DNA of 64,000 nucleotides from Psococerastis gibbosa (Eukaryota; Arthropoda; Insecta; Psocodea; Psocidae). Position numbers and translations under genes: made by a program. Shown here piece by piece: positions 21,796 to 33,935 of the stretch (position 1 is its first letter; every line of letters begins with the position of its first letter). The DNA lies in assembly GCA_963971405.1 (NCBI GenBank), contig OZ020489.1, forward strand, positions 8,308,001-8,372,000, written 5' to 3'. The notes beneath the pieces were generated by a model. It had not been told where the DNA came from and did no database searches. It worked only from the letters and a program-made list of their open reading frames with translations.

Positions 21796-21978
21796 CAAGG
21801 CCGTAGCCAGGATTTTTTCGGGGGGGGGGGGGTTAGGGTTTAGAAATTGGATATTACATAGTGGTTTTTATTTCCCCCCTCAAAAGCCAATTCTATCCAG
21901 TATCAAGCCTTTCTTTTCGGGGGGGGGGGGGGGGGTTTCAACCCCCATCACCCATGAACCCCCCTTGGCTAGGCCTTG
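21796..21978. mobile_element. Small hAT-type MITE with G-runs
   Basis: Ends CAAGGCCGTAGCCAGG / TTGGCTAGGCCTTG, flanked by GTTGTGAT (21788-21795) and GTCGTGAT (21979-21986), an 8-bp duplication with one change. Contains two long G-runs. Confidence 0.7.
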
Positions 21979-22089
21979 GTCGTGATCCCCAGTATAACCG
22001 ATGGCACGGAAGGATTTCCCCACCTTGAAGCAATACTGAAAAATAGCCCCAGGGTTGTACAAAGAAATGAGATGATTAAAAAAGAAGAG

Positions 22090-22165
22090 AGGCAACACGA
22101 TACGATGTTGATCGAGAGGTCGAGTCCCACCAAAACCTGAATTTTTTGATTCTCTAATTTCTGAA
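22090..22165 (+). repeat. Decayed relative of the tRNA-like gene at 17014
   Basis: Box B-like GGTCGAGTCCC, then 'ccaaaacctgaattttttg' and 'tctctaatttctga', parallel to 'ccaagcccagttttttcc' and 'ttctaatttcgg' at 17078-17112. Confidence 0.45.
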
Positions 22166-23107
22166 ATAAATCAGGGGCGTCATCTTGAAATGGCTATATA
22201 CATGCATACATGTTGACCATAGGTTTCTGTCAGCGCAATACTCAGCGATAACAAAATTGAGCAAATATTTCAAAGTTGTTCATTGTTCAAACTTTTGCAA
22301 ATACAGTAATGTACCGTGGCTGCAACTCTGACGCAATTAACACCTGAGAGAATCAATGGCGTCTGAAATAGCTCCTTGCGAAAACGGAGCAACACCAAGT
22401 GACTACGTCATAGCCTGGAATAGCACAATATATTATAGAGAAACAATGGGTAACTCCTCAATCCTTAGATTCGAGTACGTATACCCACGCTTTTTGTTCT
22501 CTACGCTTCTCGTCAGGTAACGGCATTATTAATGTCTTGCTTGGAGGCAAAGCAGCTTACAAGTCCTTGAATTAGATATAAAGGACGTGAGATGTGATTT
22601 AAAGGAGCAAGATGTTCAGAAGGAACTGTTGCGGTTAATGATAATTGGAAGGTTGGAAGGCACTTAATATCCAGATATTCCGGCAGACATCTTCTTCAAT
22701 ACAATAAAAACAGTAACAGTAACAACAGTAACAGTAACAGTAACAACAGTAACAGTAACAACAGCAACAGCAACAACAATAAGGATAAAATAGTAAACAA
22801 CATATTATTCACACAATTATCCCCTCTCATAGATTTAGCCAACTAGTTAGGAATAGGTAACCAGCCACTCCCACTTCCAAGGTTTCCTTTCCCTAGTCAC
22901 ATTTGCATCTTCTCTTCGAGTAGAGCAAGCCTCAAATCGCAGATAAGGTGTACCGGTGGGGGTTTCCCTGTGTAGATGGCAGTTCTTGCCGAAAGCGCTC
23001 AGAGTTTTGTACGATGGTAACACCAGTGGGTTTCGTAGATAAAGTTAATTTTTTTAGCGATTATATGGATTTTGCTAATTTTAGTTATAGTTGTTATAAC
23101 AAGTTTT
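22166..23107. other. Intron sequence with an (AGTAAC)n minisatellite
   Basis: The minisatellite at 22709-22782 mixes cagtaa and caacag units. The rest is unrecognised. Confidence 0.5.
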
Positions 23108-23312
23108 GATGACATATAGAGTAGTAATATGGAGTCTGACTTACACCCGATAGGTTATTGGTTCGAGTCCTACACTTCCTCCATTTTCTGGCCATGCTTC
23201 GGAGGGCATGTAAAGCAGGCAGTCCCGGGCCTTCCTAGTTGAGTGTAAGAGAGCTTTATAGCCCTAACTCCGCTAGGTTGGCTTAGTAATAGAAAAAAAA
23301 TCATTATTATTA
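23108..23312 (+). repeat. SINE-A copy
   Basis: Intact box B (GGTTCGAGTCC at 23161-23171), decayed box A, full body and tail. Confidence 0.8.
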
Positions 23313-23439
23313 AAACTTTTAGTTTCTGTTTGTTTATTAAAATGAAATACCACGAAGTCACGAGTAATTTAATTTTTTCTACTTTCAGTTGCGCTTTTGT
23401 TCAGACTTTCAAGCTTAATAAGTGGCGCATTGTGAGTAA

Positions 23440-23650
23440 TCTGACTCTGAGAGCTCGGCGCCCGTGACTGGCATCGAAGGGCGCTGAACTGGCAGTCAGG
23501 CATCAGTGGCGCGATATAGTGGAGCAGGACTAGGCAGGCGAAGGCCGAAAACTGAACTTATGATGTCAAAGCGCGGGAAGAAGAAGAAGAAGAAGAAGAA
23601 GAAGAAGAAGAAGAACAAGAAGAAGAAGAAGAGGATGAAGAAGGAAGAGA
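23440..23650 (+). repeat. Non-LTR 3' end remnant with (AAG)n tail
   Basis: A GC-richer stretch (RYSGAGLGRRRPKTE in one frame) runs into a 65-base (AAG)n tail. Its C-terminal domain is too decayed for a firm call. Confidence 0.4.
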
Positions 23651-24239
23651 CATACTACCACGAAATCGCCGAGGAGCCTCAACCCAAGTCTCCAGACGAA
23701 GGCGGCCATAATTAAGACAAAATTGTACTTTCGTACGAAAATAGAACTTTCTGTGGGAGAGAAACCACCACTAGAAAGCACCCCCCAATGAATTTTAAAG
23801 CAAGCTGCCTTGAATGCCTCCGCATCAAATGAGCCACCCACCCCCTAATAATTTTACAAATGGGGGTTGTATCAGTGGAGCTCTACAACAGCCCGTTTTG
23901 GAAATGATTATGGAAACCAAAATTTGATTCTCCCCCATTTCCTACTTGATTCTCAATTCAAAATATTCGCAAATTTTGCTCCATTGTATTGTTGATTATT
24001 CAGTAAAATATATATTGTAACACTGTTATACAGTATAATAGATATTCAGATACCATTTGGATTTGCTTATTATAATTAAGCTTTCCCATACAGGTTGCGA
24101 CATGTACAAAAGGATAGAAAAGGTTGGCAGCATCTGAGTTGTGGTGCTACAGAAAAAAGAACCCTGTCATAGCACAACTACCCAATGAGGGTCTAGGTCT
24201 GAGTGCTGAGGGATAGTCATGTTGATAAAGAACTAAAAC

Positions 24240-24420
24240 CGAAGGTCGAGGTTCGAAATTCAACATCCTCTTTTTCTTTAAATGCATCGCGATCATCATG
24301 GCAATTTGGACCTTGGAGACTGCTGCACTGAAAAGGGAAGTCGAGCTCTTGTCCAATAACCAAACCACAGCCTCAGATTTTCCAACCAGGATGGTCTTCT
24401 GCCTTCTGTCCATATGTCTT
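24240..24420 (-). repeat. Non-LTR retrotransposon 3' end (type 2)
   Basis: Minus strand reads RRQKTILVGKSEAVVWLLDK then TSLFSAAVSKVQIAMMIA: the 'GRR---WL-NL--WF ... LF-AA--K--IAMMI' tail of RTE-like elements. Sister pieces: 28270, 31370, 47200-47895, 61317. Confidence 0.6.
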
Positions 24421-24429
24421 ACAGGCGAA

Positions 24430-24715
24430 GATGCCAAAATCCCTAATATGTACCTTCTTGTGGTGAAGACGGAAGCGCGTAGTGGTGACTGAACAGATAG
24501 AGAACCGATATAAGCGAAAAACACAGTGTTCTCTGTACAGGACACTCTTTTGTCCTGGGACAGGGAAACTGGCCCCGAACGCGGAGGAACTCAATGAAGA
24601 GTCAGCGGCATAAGGATGCAGAAGGCAACAGGAAACCACTGCATTACAATTCCCTAGTATAGTCATCATGATTACAATTGTCATGATGATCACCAATCTT
24701 TGATAGAAGAGGCAT
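24430..24715 (+). repeat. Family D repeat
   Basis: Shares 'ctcttttgtcctggg', 'gaggaactcaatgaagagtc' and 'gggaaaccactgcattac' blocks with 33795, 39455 and 63465. No protein recognised. Confidence 0.7.
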
Positions 24716-25244
24716 TTGAAGAAGAAGAAGAAGGAGCCATGCCAGGTGGAAAATATTCCCACTTATGTCGAGTTTTGAACCTCGACTTCCGTTTCATAGT
24801 TCAGTTCCCTGAGCCATTTCCGAACATTAAAAAATTAAAACTACTCTCCATAAAAAACGCTAATTAAAAAAAAAAAACAATGCATTTGAAGTTAAAATTT
24901 TAGATATACGATACATGTAGCCTATCAGTAGTGAACGTTGCTGACCAGAATAACATAATGGCGTCCAATCACTGTAAATGGGTTTGCATGGAACCTTTCC
25001 TGTTGGAAGCCTATAGCAACAACAGTTTTGCTGTAATACCTGCAGAGCTTCAAAGGAGAGAGAGAGAGTCCACCAAAGTAGATCCATTACCTTAATGAAT
25101 ACTCAATTAGAGGAACCCAACGGTCCACGACAGATGCTGATAAATATCAAAATGTTGAAGTTGAAATTGAATTATAATTTTTAAAGGTTGCTGAATTATT
25201 GATAAGGCTACATTATCTGATGAACTGAAGTTTTTTACTGAAAT
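24716..25244. other. Intron sequence, nothing recognised
   Basis: A short (GAA)n at 24719-24731. A minus-strand frame at 24860-25087 has no recognisable domain and no PDE4 match. Confidence 0.5.
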
Positions 25245-26672
25245 AAATGGTGTTCAGAAATGCTTTCAATAAAAAAATTTTTAAGGGGGCATTACTAAGA
25301 AATAATTATGTAAGAAATAATTATTTAGAAGTTATCCTTATTGTGACAGTTGCAGTTAAGGAAAAGTATTAAACTTCAGAAACGCTTTCAATCAATTTTT
25401 TAATGGAGCATTACTTAACAAGTAAATATCAGAAGTAATAATTTAGAAGTTATCCTTATTGTGACAGTTGCAGTTAAGGGAAAGTCCTAAACTTCAGAAA
25501 TGCTTTCAATCAATTTTTTTTAAGGGAGCATTACTAAGAAGTAATTATAAGAAGTAATAATTTAGAAGTTATTTTTATTGTGACGGTTGCAGTTAAGGGA
25601 AAAGTCTTTGACTTCAGAAATGCTTTCAATCAATATTTTTTTAAGGAAGCATTACTAAGAAGTAATTATAACAAGTAATAATATGGAAGCTATTTTTATT
25701 GTGACGGTTGCAGTTAAGGGAAAAGTCTTAAACTTCAGAAATGCTTTCAATCAATTTTTTTAAAGGAAGCATTACTAAGAAGTAATTATAAGAAGTAATA
25801 ATTTAGAAGTTATTTTTATTGTGACGGTTGCAGTTAAGGGAAAAGTCTTTGACTTCAGAAATGCTTTCAATCAATATTTTTTTAAGGAAGCATTACTAAG
25901 AAGTAATTATAACAAGTAATAATATGGAAGTTATTTTTATTGTGACGGTTGCAGTTAAGGGAAAAGTCTTAAACTTCAGAAATGCTTTCAATCAATTTTT
26001 TTAAAGGAAGCATTACTAAGAAGTAATTATAAGAAGTAATAATTTAGAAGTTATTTTTATTGTGACGGTTGCAGTTAAGGGAAAAGTCTTTGACTTCAGA
26101 AATGCTTTCAATCAATATTTTTTTAAGGAAGCATTACTAAGAAGTAATTATAACAAGTAATAATATGGAAGTTATTTTTATTGTGACGGTTGCAGTTAAG
26201 GGAAAAGTCTTAAACTTCAGAAATGCTTTCAATCAATTTTTTTAAAGGAAGCATTACTAAGAAGTAATTATAAGAAGTAATAATTTAGAAGTTATTTTTA
26301 TTGTGACGGTTGCAGTTAAGGGAAAAGTCTTTGACTTCAGAAATGCTTTCAATCAATATTTTTTTAAGGAAGCATTACTAAGAAGTAATTATAACAAGTA
26401 ATAATATGGAAGTTATTTTTATTGTGACGGTTGCAGTTAAGGGAAAAGTCTTAAACTTCAGAAATGCTTTCAATCAATATTTTTTTAAGGAAGCATTACT
26501 AAGAAGTAATTATAACAAGTAATAATATGGAAGTTATTTTTATTGTGACGGTTGCAGTTAAGGGAAAAGTCTTAAACTTCAGAAATGCCTTCAATCAATT
26601 TTTTTTAAAGGAAGCATTACTAAGAAGTAATTATAAGAAGTAATAATTTAGAAGTTATCCTTGTTGTCTTAA
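25245..26672. repeat. Satellite array, about 12 units of about 120 bp, with dimer higher-order pattern
   Basis: Units begin near 25253, 25376, 25494, 25613, 25734, 25855, 25976, 26097, 26218, 26339, 26460 and 26580 (cagaaatgctttcaatcaa). From the fourth unit on they alternate between an 'aatttagaag ... tctttgac' type and an 'aatatggaag ... tcttaaac' type. The two units at about 26339-26579 are both of the second type, breaking the alternation. The outer units are the most diverged, as in arrays kept uniform by unequal exchange. Confidence 0.93.
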
Positions 26673-27209
26673 ACTTGCACCCATTCCAGAATAATTTATT
26701 ATTTTTCTTTGGTGCTATAGACCCGGTGTACCTGTGTATTAAGGTATAGTCAGTGCTTAGAAACCTCTTCACATTCTTACATCATGCTGCTATCTAGTAA
26801 TTTTCTAGCTACACGTAAATTCAATTTTACACTGTATTAAGATTATACATTAAAAAATTATCAGCAGCTGAGAGGCGTTATTTTAAGAAACTCCGAGCAC
26901 GTGAGTGCAAAACCATTAAAGTTCATCAGAATTCAATGACTTTACTTTACGTCATTACTAAGTCTTACTTTAGTCTATATAAATGAAACTGATTGGGTTT
27001 GATTGGAACGGCATCTGCTGTGTAAAACAATATCTGCCTCAATAACATCTTGAAGCCTTAGTTAGCATCCATGCAATGCATGTCTATCACAGATTTTCAT
27101 TAAAACTAAAGCTGTTTAGGCCCCTGTATAGTATCGCATTATATCATACCACCTGCATATAATAATGCACTACAATAAATAACATTAGTGTTATATAACA
27201 AAGGGTGAG
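26673..27209. other. Intron sequence, nothing recognised
   Basis: No exon or repeat recognised. Confidence 0.5.
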
Positions 27210-27478
27210 TTGGACTTACATTGCCTGCTGACTGGTATCTGTACTTGGCTAAGTCATGCTTTCGACTGCTTCATTGCGTTAATGGTAAGCTTGTCTCAGC
27301 TTGTCCATTATCGCTTGCAGCCGGTGCAGGTTGACATCGAGAACGAATACCAGTTTGCCAATAGCCAAAGATTCAGCAATGCAAAAAAGCATGTCAGAAA
27401 TCTATGGGGTCGTTGCATTGGACAAGGGACCTAGTAATTTTTTAAGGACTTTTTATGGACCCAGGCCTATGTGGAAAG
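27210..27478. repeat. SINE-C copy
   Basis: Shared blocks: 'tacttggctaagtcatgct', 'ggttgacatcgagaacg', 'atggggtcgttgcattgg' and 'actttttatggacccaggcc'. Other copies: 28440, 35058 (interrupted), 40950, 50182, 55277. Confidence 0.75.
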
Positions 27479-27540
27479 GATAACCGAGTCCTACAGGTAG
27501 GCCCACATTACCAACCGGAATTACAATAACACAATACACG

Positions 27541-27706
27541 CAAGGACGGATACAGGGGGGGGGGGTAGCTGCCCCCCCTAAAATTTGGTAAATCTATTGT
27601 AAATTAAGTTATTACGCTCTAATTTAGTCAATCCTACATAAGTTTTTCCTATTTTGACCCTCAGCTACCCCCCCCCCCCCGAAAAAATGGGCTGGATCCG
27701 TCCCTG
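27541..27706. mobile_element. Small hAT-type MITE, perfect 8-bp duplication
   Basis: Ends CAAGGACGGATACAGG / CTGGATCCGTCCCTG, flanked by AATACACG at 27533-27540 and 27707-27714. G- and C-runs lie just inside the ends. Confidence 0.85.
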
Positions 27707-28269
27707 AATACACGTGGGACTTTAGGCATTAGTGCTGTCGTCTTCGGCTAAATTATCGTCAAAGGAAACAGCCTAACAAAAGGCTACCGCAGGAAAGGTT
27801 CTAAGGTCAAAAAGGCAAGGTTAGCGGCTTCAGTTAATAACCTTTCCTTATCTTTTATTCAGAGAAAGAAGAGGAAACCCGACGATGAAATTTCTTTATT
27901 ATAAAATTAAGATTTAAAAGGTTCCATTTAATTTCAAAGTGCGAAAATCTGAGAAAACTCTTGTTCAATTTTCAGTTGCGCTACAGGGTGAGATTTAAGC
28001 AGTAAGCTGACGTTTTTTTGTTTTTGATACTTTACGAGTTACTTTTGGATCTTGTTCCTATAGTATAATTATATGCTGACAAAGAGAAAGAAAAACATTT
28101 TTAGACTTAGGGATGCACGGGGGACGGTTCTTGACGCCATTCTGACGATTTTTTTCTTCGTTACATTTTTTTAAAATCATGGTCAGGTCACAAAACAATT
28201 TTTTTAATCAGTCCCAGCTACCTCTGTTACAGTAGAGAGGCCGTAATTATTTGCATGAGTTTTTTGACA
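27707..28269. other. Intron sequence, nothing recognised
   Basis: No exon or repeat recognised. Confidence 0.5.
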
Positions 28270-28560
28270 TTATTATTACTATTATTTGAAGAGCTTGAAG
28301 TTGAAAGTTGGCATGAACACGACTTCCCTTTTCAGAGCAGCTGTCTCCAAGGTTTCAAATTGCCATGATGATCGCTAATCTACCATAGAAGAGGCGTTAA
28401 AAGAATTTGCGGGCGTCGGAAAACTGTTCACGTCCTCGATGTCAACCCACACCGACTACAAGTAGCAGTGGACAACCTGAAATATGCTTACTATTGACAT
28501 TGTAACAGGTGTTAGCTTGTCTTAACAAAGTACGAGAACAAGTTTGAGTTGATATTAACT
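28270..28560. repeat. Non-LTR (type 2) tail joined to a SINE-C fragment
   Basis: 28270-28410 carries 'cttcccttttcagagcag' and 'atagaagaggcgtt' of the type 2 3' region. 28440-28560 carries the 'gatgtcaaccc' half of SINE-C. Confidence 0.6.
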
Positions 28561-29110
28561 CAATACGGAAAGAGAGGAGCCAGCAACTGTCAGCAACTGG
28601 AATTGAATGCTTTCAGTTTTGGACTAAGAGACCTCCGTAGTCAGAGGGGGTAAGGGGGTCTGCACCCCCCCCCCAGTATTTGCAGGGTAGAATGGAGTTT
28701 TAACTATATTGAGACTACTTCACCTCTGGTGATGTCAGATGGACTCATTCCCCGGAAAAAATTATGACGACGGCCCAGCTTTCCGGTAATAGGCATAATA
28801 AACAATATGCGCCTATTGTGAATCTTATCGCACTGCATTCGAACGCCCCCCTTTTCAATACGGAAATACTTGAATGATATAAATTAGCACCTTCAACTCT
28901 GGGAATCACTTCGAGTTTAATTTTCAGACTAAAACCCCACATAATAAATCTGTCTACGATTTATGTTTCCGGAATCTTTGATCCCGCAAGCTTTGAATAG
29001 TTTTCAGAGAACTTTTGGCAAAGAACCAGCGTAGATATTAGTTTCGGAGAAAGGTGGAAGAAATTATCATTCGCTACGTGTTAATGTGTAATACGAAGTT
29101 TGTGTAGGCG
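28561..29110. other. Intron sequence, nothing recognised
   Basis: C-run near 28664-28673. Short frames without recognisable domains. Confidence 0.5.
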
Positions 29111-29640
29111 GATGGTTTAAAGATATTAAGAGCCCCACTAAAATTGTTTTTAGGCGGGGATTCCAACGACCTCGTTTGGGTTTGTCAGCGTGATATTGAC
29201 GTGGCAGCAGGCATTAAATACTGTCGTTAATGTCAGCTACCACGTCAATATCACGCTGACAAACACAAACGAGGTCGGTGGAATCCCCGCCTTACCAAAT
29301 GTCTGTCTGTGGATAAATTTATGGGCAAACAGTTCCAAGGATTTTGTTAGAATTCGTCATATTCGTTCATAAAAATCATATCACGGGATTTTTTTGTCGG
29401 GCTCAATTTCGGGGGCATTTACCCCCAAAAACAGGTCCAACGATTTGTTTTAAATTCACATATGGTAGTCGCTATTAATCTAAACAAACCCCACTAAGTC
29501 GCCTCTCCCTTGATAGTTTGGTTTAAAATAAAAGAGACTGAAAAATAGCTAAAAACAATATTGGTGACTATGGTTTCCAATGATGTTTCATAATTCCTGG
29601 GTCATAGAGTAGGGTTTTGACAAACCTGTAGCTAAATTTA
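29111..29640 (+). mobile_element. Helentron-like relic hosting a hairpin MITE
   Basis: Blocks 'aaatgtctgtctgtgg', 'aacgatttgttttaaattc' and 'ccttgatagtttgg' in family order, diverged and without ends. A 139-bp hairpin element sits in its 5' part. Confidence 0.65.
29153..29291. mobile_element. 139-bp near-perfect hairpin MITE, TTA duplication
   Basis: Two arms of about 65 bases (GGCGGGGATTCCAACGACC ... and its inverse) with a loop of about 9 bases, flanked by TTA (29150-29152, 29292-29294). Inner 'gacgtggcagcaggcatt' resembles the arms of 18190-18578. Confidence 0.88.
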
Positions 29641-29959
29641 TTAACTAAGCTTTGACGCTTTTTCAATTTGTATAAATAAAAATATTAGCACTACACAAAG
29701 TAGCCTATCATGAAATAAGCGCAAAAGGCAAAAGGGACATAAAGGGGTGAAAGCTTTTGGTCGCAACTGTACTGAATGACTATAAAAATCATATATAAAG
29801 CATGAACCTTGAAAGCGTTCTGAAAAGAAAATAAATTTCCATCAAGTTTAGTTTAAAAAAGCGGGCGATTTCGAGACAATTTACAAATTGTCAACTGTAT
29901 GCCAAGCCTCGTTAGCCAAATGGTTCTGGCAGTTGAAAAGGTTTTTTAAATATTTTATT

Positions 29960-30809
29960 GCTTTCCAATTTATATGTAGGTAGTATAAGGAAAGCTTTGT
30001 GATGGTCGAAATTTTCGATTCCGAGATTTCAACGGATTTAGACGTTTTGAGGTCCGAGGAACCCAAAAAAGTGGTTTTTACGAACTGTCTGTCTGTATGT
30101 CTGTTCATCGATTCCCGGGCAAACTACTCGGTCGATTTAGATAAAATTAGGCATGTAGGTTCACAAAAATCATACCTTTTACATTTTAATATATAATTCA
30201 ATTTGGGGGGTTTTATTCTCAAAAAACTAAAAAAAAACATCTAAAAACATTATTTCTCAAAAACGGCTCCAACTATTTCTTTTAAATTCACTTATATTGT
30301 GGTCGCGTTATTAATGTCTACAAAATACAACGGGTCGCTTGACCCTTGACAGTTTTATTCTGGGGGTAAAAAAATAAAAATTACTCAATTTTCATGAAAA
30401 ATGACTAAAAAATAACTTTTCTGCGGAACCTTTATATCGATGATTTCTACCTTCTGATATTTTTTAGGTGTCCAATAGAGTAACAAAACCAAATAGGTTG
30501 TTTTCCAAAAAAAATATTTGGTTCTGTGCTAAAAATTCTTTTTTGAAGAAATTATGGAAAATTCACTTTGCAATACATTGCGTGCCTTGTTATTGTTGCT
30601 ACTGTTACAATGTATTGGTCTGTTCGTTCCAGAATATGCAATTGAGTTTTAAGAGGTTTTTAATATATTGAAGTGGACCCCCCCCCCCCCCCCGAGGGAT
30701 CCGAAAAATTTGACCATAGGGAAATTATTTTGCAATGAAATGACTGATTATGTCTATTTACTACTTTATAAATTGGAAAGCATGTTCGAGTATACTCGGA
30801 CCGGTTCTT
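29960..30809 (+). mobile_element. Helentron-like non-autonomous element
   Basis: Full-length with all family marks; a long C-run at 30677-30693 and the terminal hairpin changed to cgagtatactcg. Confidence 0.8.
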
Positions 30810-31369
30810 TTACTTCGTATATATTTTGTCAGAATGGGTTATAATTTTGGCGGGAGAATGGAAATTTAAAATAGTAACTTATGGAAATGAAAGAAATGAA
30901 ACCAGGTGGATGGACATCCGGATCTCAGTCATTTAACGATTCCGCTTTAATTTCCTGGTGTAAGCGGGTCGTACTCACCATAAGCCTTATACAGTCAAAA
31001 ACAAGCTACTTAAATTGTGAGTTATGTTCGCAGAAACTCACTTTCATTTTATATTCTTAAATTTACATTTACATTGACTTAGACTCCCACAGAGCCTTAA
31101 TATTATTATTGATCGTTTTTTATATTTTTAATTTGACTGTAAGTAATTGTAATTGTTTATTGTTCTCTAATTAGCCTTTAAGAATTAATGTATTCTTGAA
31201 ATTACCCCAGTGATACAAGTCTCTTTGAGTACTTAGTAATAGGGTAGACTTTGAAAACTGCACAAGAAAAAACTGTAACATACTATTTACTTACTTACTT
31301 ACTTACTGTGCCTGTTGAATTTTCATGTGTTTTTCATTTGCGACTATTTTTTTCCACGTATTCTAGAGA
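30810..31369. other. Intron sequence, nothing recognised
   Basis: A (TTAC)n run at 31284-31307. Nothing coding recognised. Confidence 0.5.
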
Positions 31370-31520
31370 GATCGTGCCCTTAATGCTGAGGTCCTGAGGT
31401 GAATGGATACCATAGCCGAGTTGCTGCTGACGGTTAAGAAAGGGAAACTAACATACTAGGGGCCATGTGATGAGGGACGAAAAGTATTGCCTTCAGGGTG
31501 TAATAATCCTAGGGAGAAAC
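31370..31520 (+). repeat. Non-LTR (type 2) ORF remnant
   Basis: 'gccgagttgctgctgacggt' and 'aaactaacatac...ccatgtgatgag' match the 61317 copy (AELLLTVKK, LTNFGHVIRNE). Confidence 0.6.
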
Positions 31521-32817
31521 TGTGAAAGTGTGAGAAAGACCCTAAGCAATAAAATAAACTAAACAAATTGCCTTTTTTTCATGGCTAACTTTAGACCTTT
31601 CAGGTCACTCCTACAATTAACTTATGGCCGCATTACGAATGCACAATAACGGCTATGTTTGTTTACGATACGATTAAAAATACACATTTGAGATGAATGC
31701 GTAGGAAAGGTTCCCTATTTTTTTTTTAGAGAAAAAAGACACAATATAAGTTGACTTCTCACTACTAGAAGGGGCTAATAAGCGCACGGTCTTTCTCAGT
31801 TTCTCTTAGAAGACAGGCACGCGCCCCCCTGTTTGCAGATATATGAATATATGCATTCCTTTGTAAGCTTTGCTGCTGTAAAACCCCTCTGTTTTGCACT
31901 TATCTGTGAATTTTTTTCCCCGGGGGAGACCCCCGAGCCCCCCTCTGGTTTAAATGCAATATTATTTCTATGAGTAAGCATTCCGTTGTAAGCTTTGTAA
32001 AATCTATCCTTTACTGCTGTTAAAATGCGTAAAACCCCACTATTTTGCACTAATATTTTCAAATTTTCCCCCGGGGGAGACCCCCGAACCCGTCCTCTTT
32101 GGGTTAAAATTCAATATTATTTCAATTCCATCTAAACCGTCGTAATGGTAACATTAGGATTTACTCCGCATCTCCGCAAAATATTATGTGTCAGTGTTCG
32201 CACCAAAACTAAGTCCGCCAATAAATTGACGTTTGGTGTGCCCATGCTATCATATATCCTCAGTAACACCATAACCTCAAAAGAATACACTAGATACAAT
32301 TGAATTCTCTAGAATTTTTTTTACACTGGATAGGATCACAGTTGCCGCAGCCACCCCCGAAAAAAAATCCTGGCTACGGGCTTGCTCCATACGTATGTAG
32401 CACGGGCATATCTTAACTTGAATCAGCGTATTAAATCATAAATCATGGTATTATAATCAAGTTTTTAAGATTTGCATTTTATTGGTCGGTTTTCAAATAA
32501 ATGATTATTTATATAAGTTTACAATAGCAATTTAAATAATTGAAATCATTATAATCATGGTGTCGGTGAGTGTTCTGTATACACGTAATTGAGAGTACAT
32601 AAGAGATAAATATGATAGGTCGTGAACTTCTGAACCCACCATGGCAACACCCCCCAAGGGATTTTTGAAAATTACACGATTTTCTTCGTTTCGCAATAGT
32701 ACAGGCAAATTATTATGGTTTCAATGTGGGGCTGAGCTTCAGGCTACCAGTGGGGTCGCACGTGGCAGATAGCGCAAAGGCCACCAGATATGGTGGCTAG
32801 CTGCGAATATAACAAAT
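31521..32817. other. Intron sequence with a GC-rich duplicated block
   Basis: 31850-32125 holds two imperfect direct copies of a block containing 'ccccgggggagacccccga' and 'tgcaatattattt'. An isolated MITE-like end (aaaatcctggctacgggc) lies near 32362-32382. Rest unrecognised. Confidence 0.55.
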
Positions 32818-33669
32818 AAGAACCGGTCCGAGTTTACTCGAACATCCTTTCCAATATATCACAATTAGCACATAGATAAAATGAGTAATTTCATGGTAAA
32901 TAATTTTCATATGGTTAAATTTCCGATATCTCGGGGGGGGGGGGGATTGACCACCTAACGTCACTGGAGGTGAGGTAAACTCTATATAGTTAATAGGTCA
33001 GACCAAAACATTACCACACAGCAATAATGGCAGAGCACGCCATGCATTTGAGCGTGAATTTTCTATCATTTTTTCAAAAAAACACTTTTTGCACAAAACC
33101 AAATAGTTTTTTGGGCAAGTAACCTGTCCGGTTTCGTTACTCAATTTAACACCTAAAACATGCCTGAAGGTAGAAATCATCGATAGGAAGGTTTCGCAGA
33201 AAAATTATTTTTTATCATTTTTCATTAAAATTTAGTTATTTTTATCTTTTTACCCCCAGACGCAAACTATCAAGGGGCATGCGACCCCCCGCATTTTGTC
33301 AACATTAATAACGGCTACAATACATGTGAATTTAAAGGAAATCGTTGCAGCCGTTTTTGAGAAATAATTTTTTTAGACGTTTTTTTGAAGTTTTATGAAA
33401 ATAAAACCCCCCCAAATTAAGTTAGCCCAAAAAAAAAAATGTTCCGGAGGTATGATTTTTGTGAACCTACATGCCGAATTTCATCAAAATCGACTGAGTA
33501 GTTTGCCCGGAAATCGACGCACAGACAGACAGAGCGGCAGACAGACATTTCGTAAAAACCACTTTTTTGGGTTCCTGGTACCTCAAAACGAGTAAATCCG
33601 TTGAAATCTCGGAATCGAAAATTTCGACCGTCACAAAGCTTTCCTTATACTACGTATAAATTGGAAAGC
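32818..33669 (-). mobile_element. Helentron-like non-autonomous element
   Basis: Full-length minus-strand copy; G-run at 32933-32945, (CAGA)-type microsatellite at 33521-33546. Confidence 0.8.
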
Positions 33670-33794
33670 AAAAGGTCCCCGACCAAGTAGTGGCATAATC
33701 GGGGGGTGGCAAGTCAGGTGGTGCAGGTTTATATAGAAAAAGCCACAGTAACCCGAGGATGACTATGTGACGGGGCGAATAGTTGCCACGCCTA

Positions 33795-33935
33795 AATAAG
33801 CAACAACGACTAGGACACTCGTTTGTCGTGGGGTTGGATCCTGAGGAACTCAATGAAGAGTCAACGGCATAAGGATGTGGAAGGCTATGGGAAACCACTG
33901 CATTACAATTCTCTAGTAGAGTCAACTTGGGTTAA
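33795..33935 (+). repeat. Family D repeat, 5'-truncated
   Basis: 'gaggaactcaatgaagagtc' and 'gggaaaccactgcattac' blocks present. Confidence 0.65.

Noticed and set aside
23506..23841. Lysine-rich ORF (plus) and leucine-rich ORF (minus)
   Set aside because: Both are translations of an (AAG)n tail of a non-LTR element.
24860..25087. Minus-strand ORF as a possible upstream PDE4 exon
   Set aside because: No match to UCR1 or UCR2 blocks (LDWCLDQLE, TPFAQVL) and no suitable splice pair.
25245..26672. CRISPR array
   Set aside because: Units are about 120 bp, continuous and without unique spacers, in animal DNA; this is a satellite.
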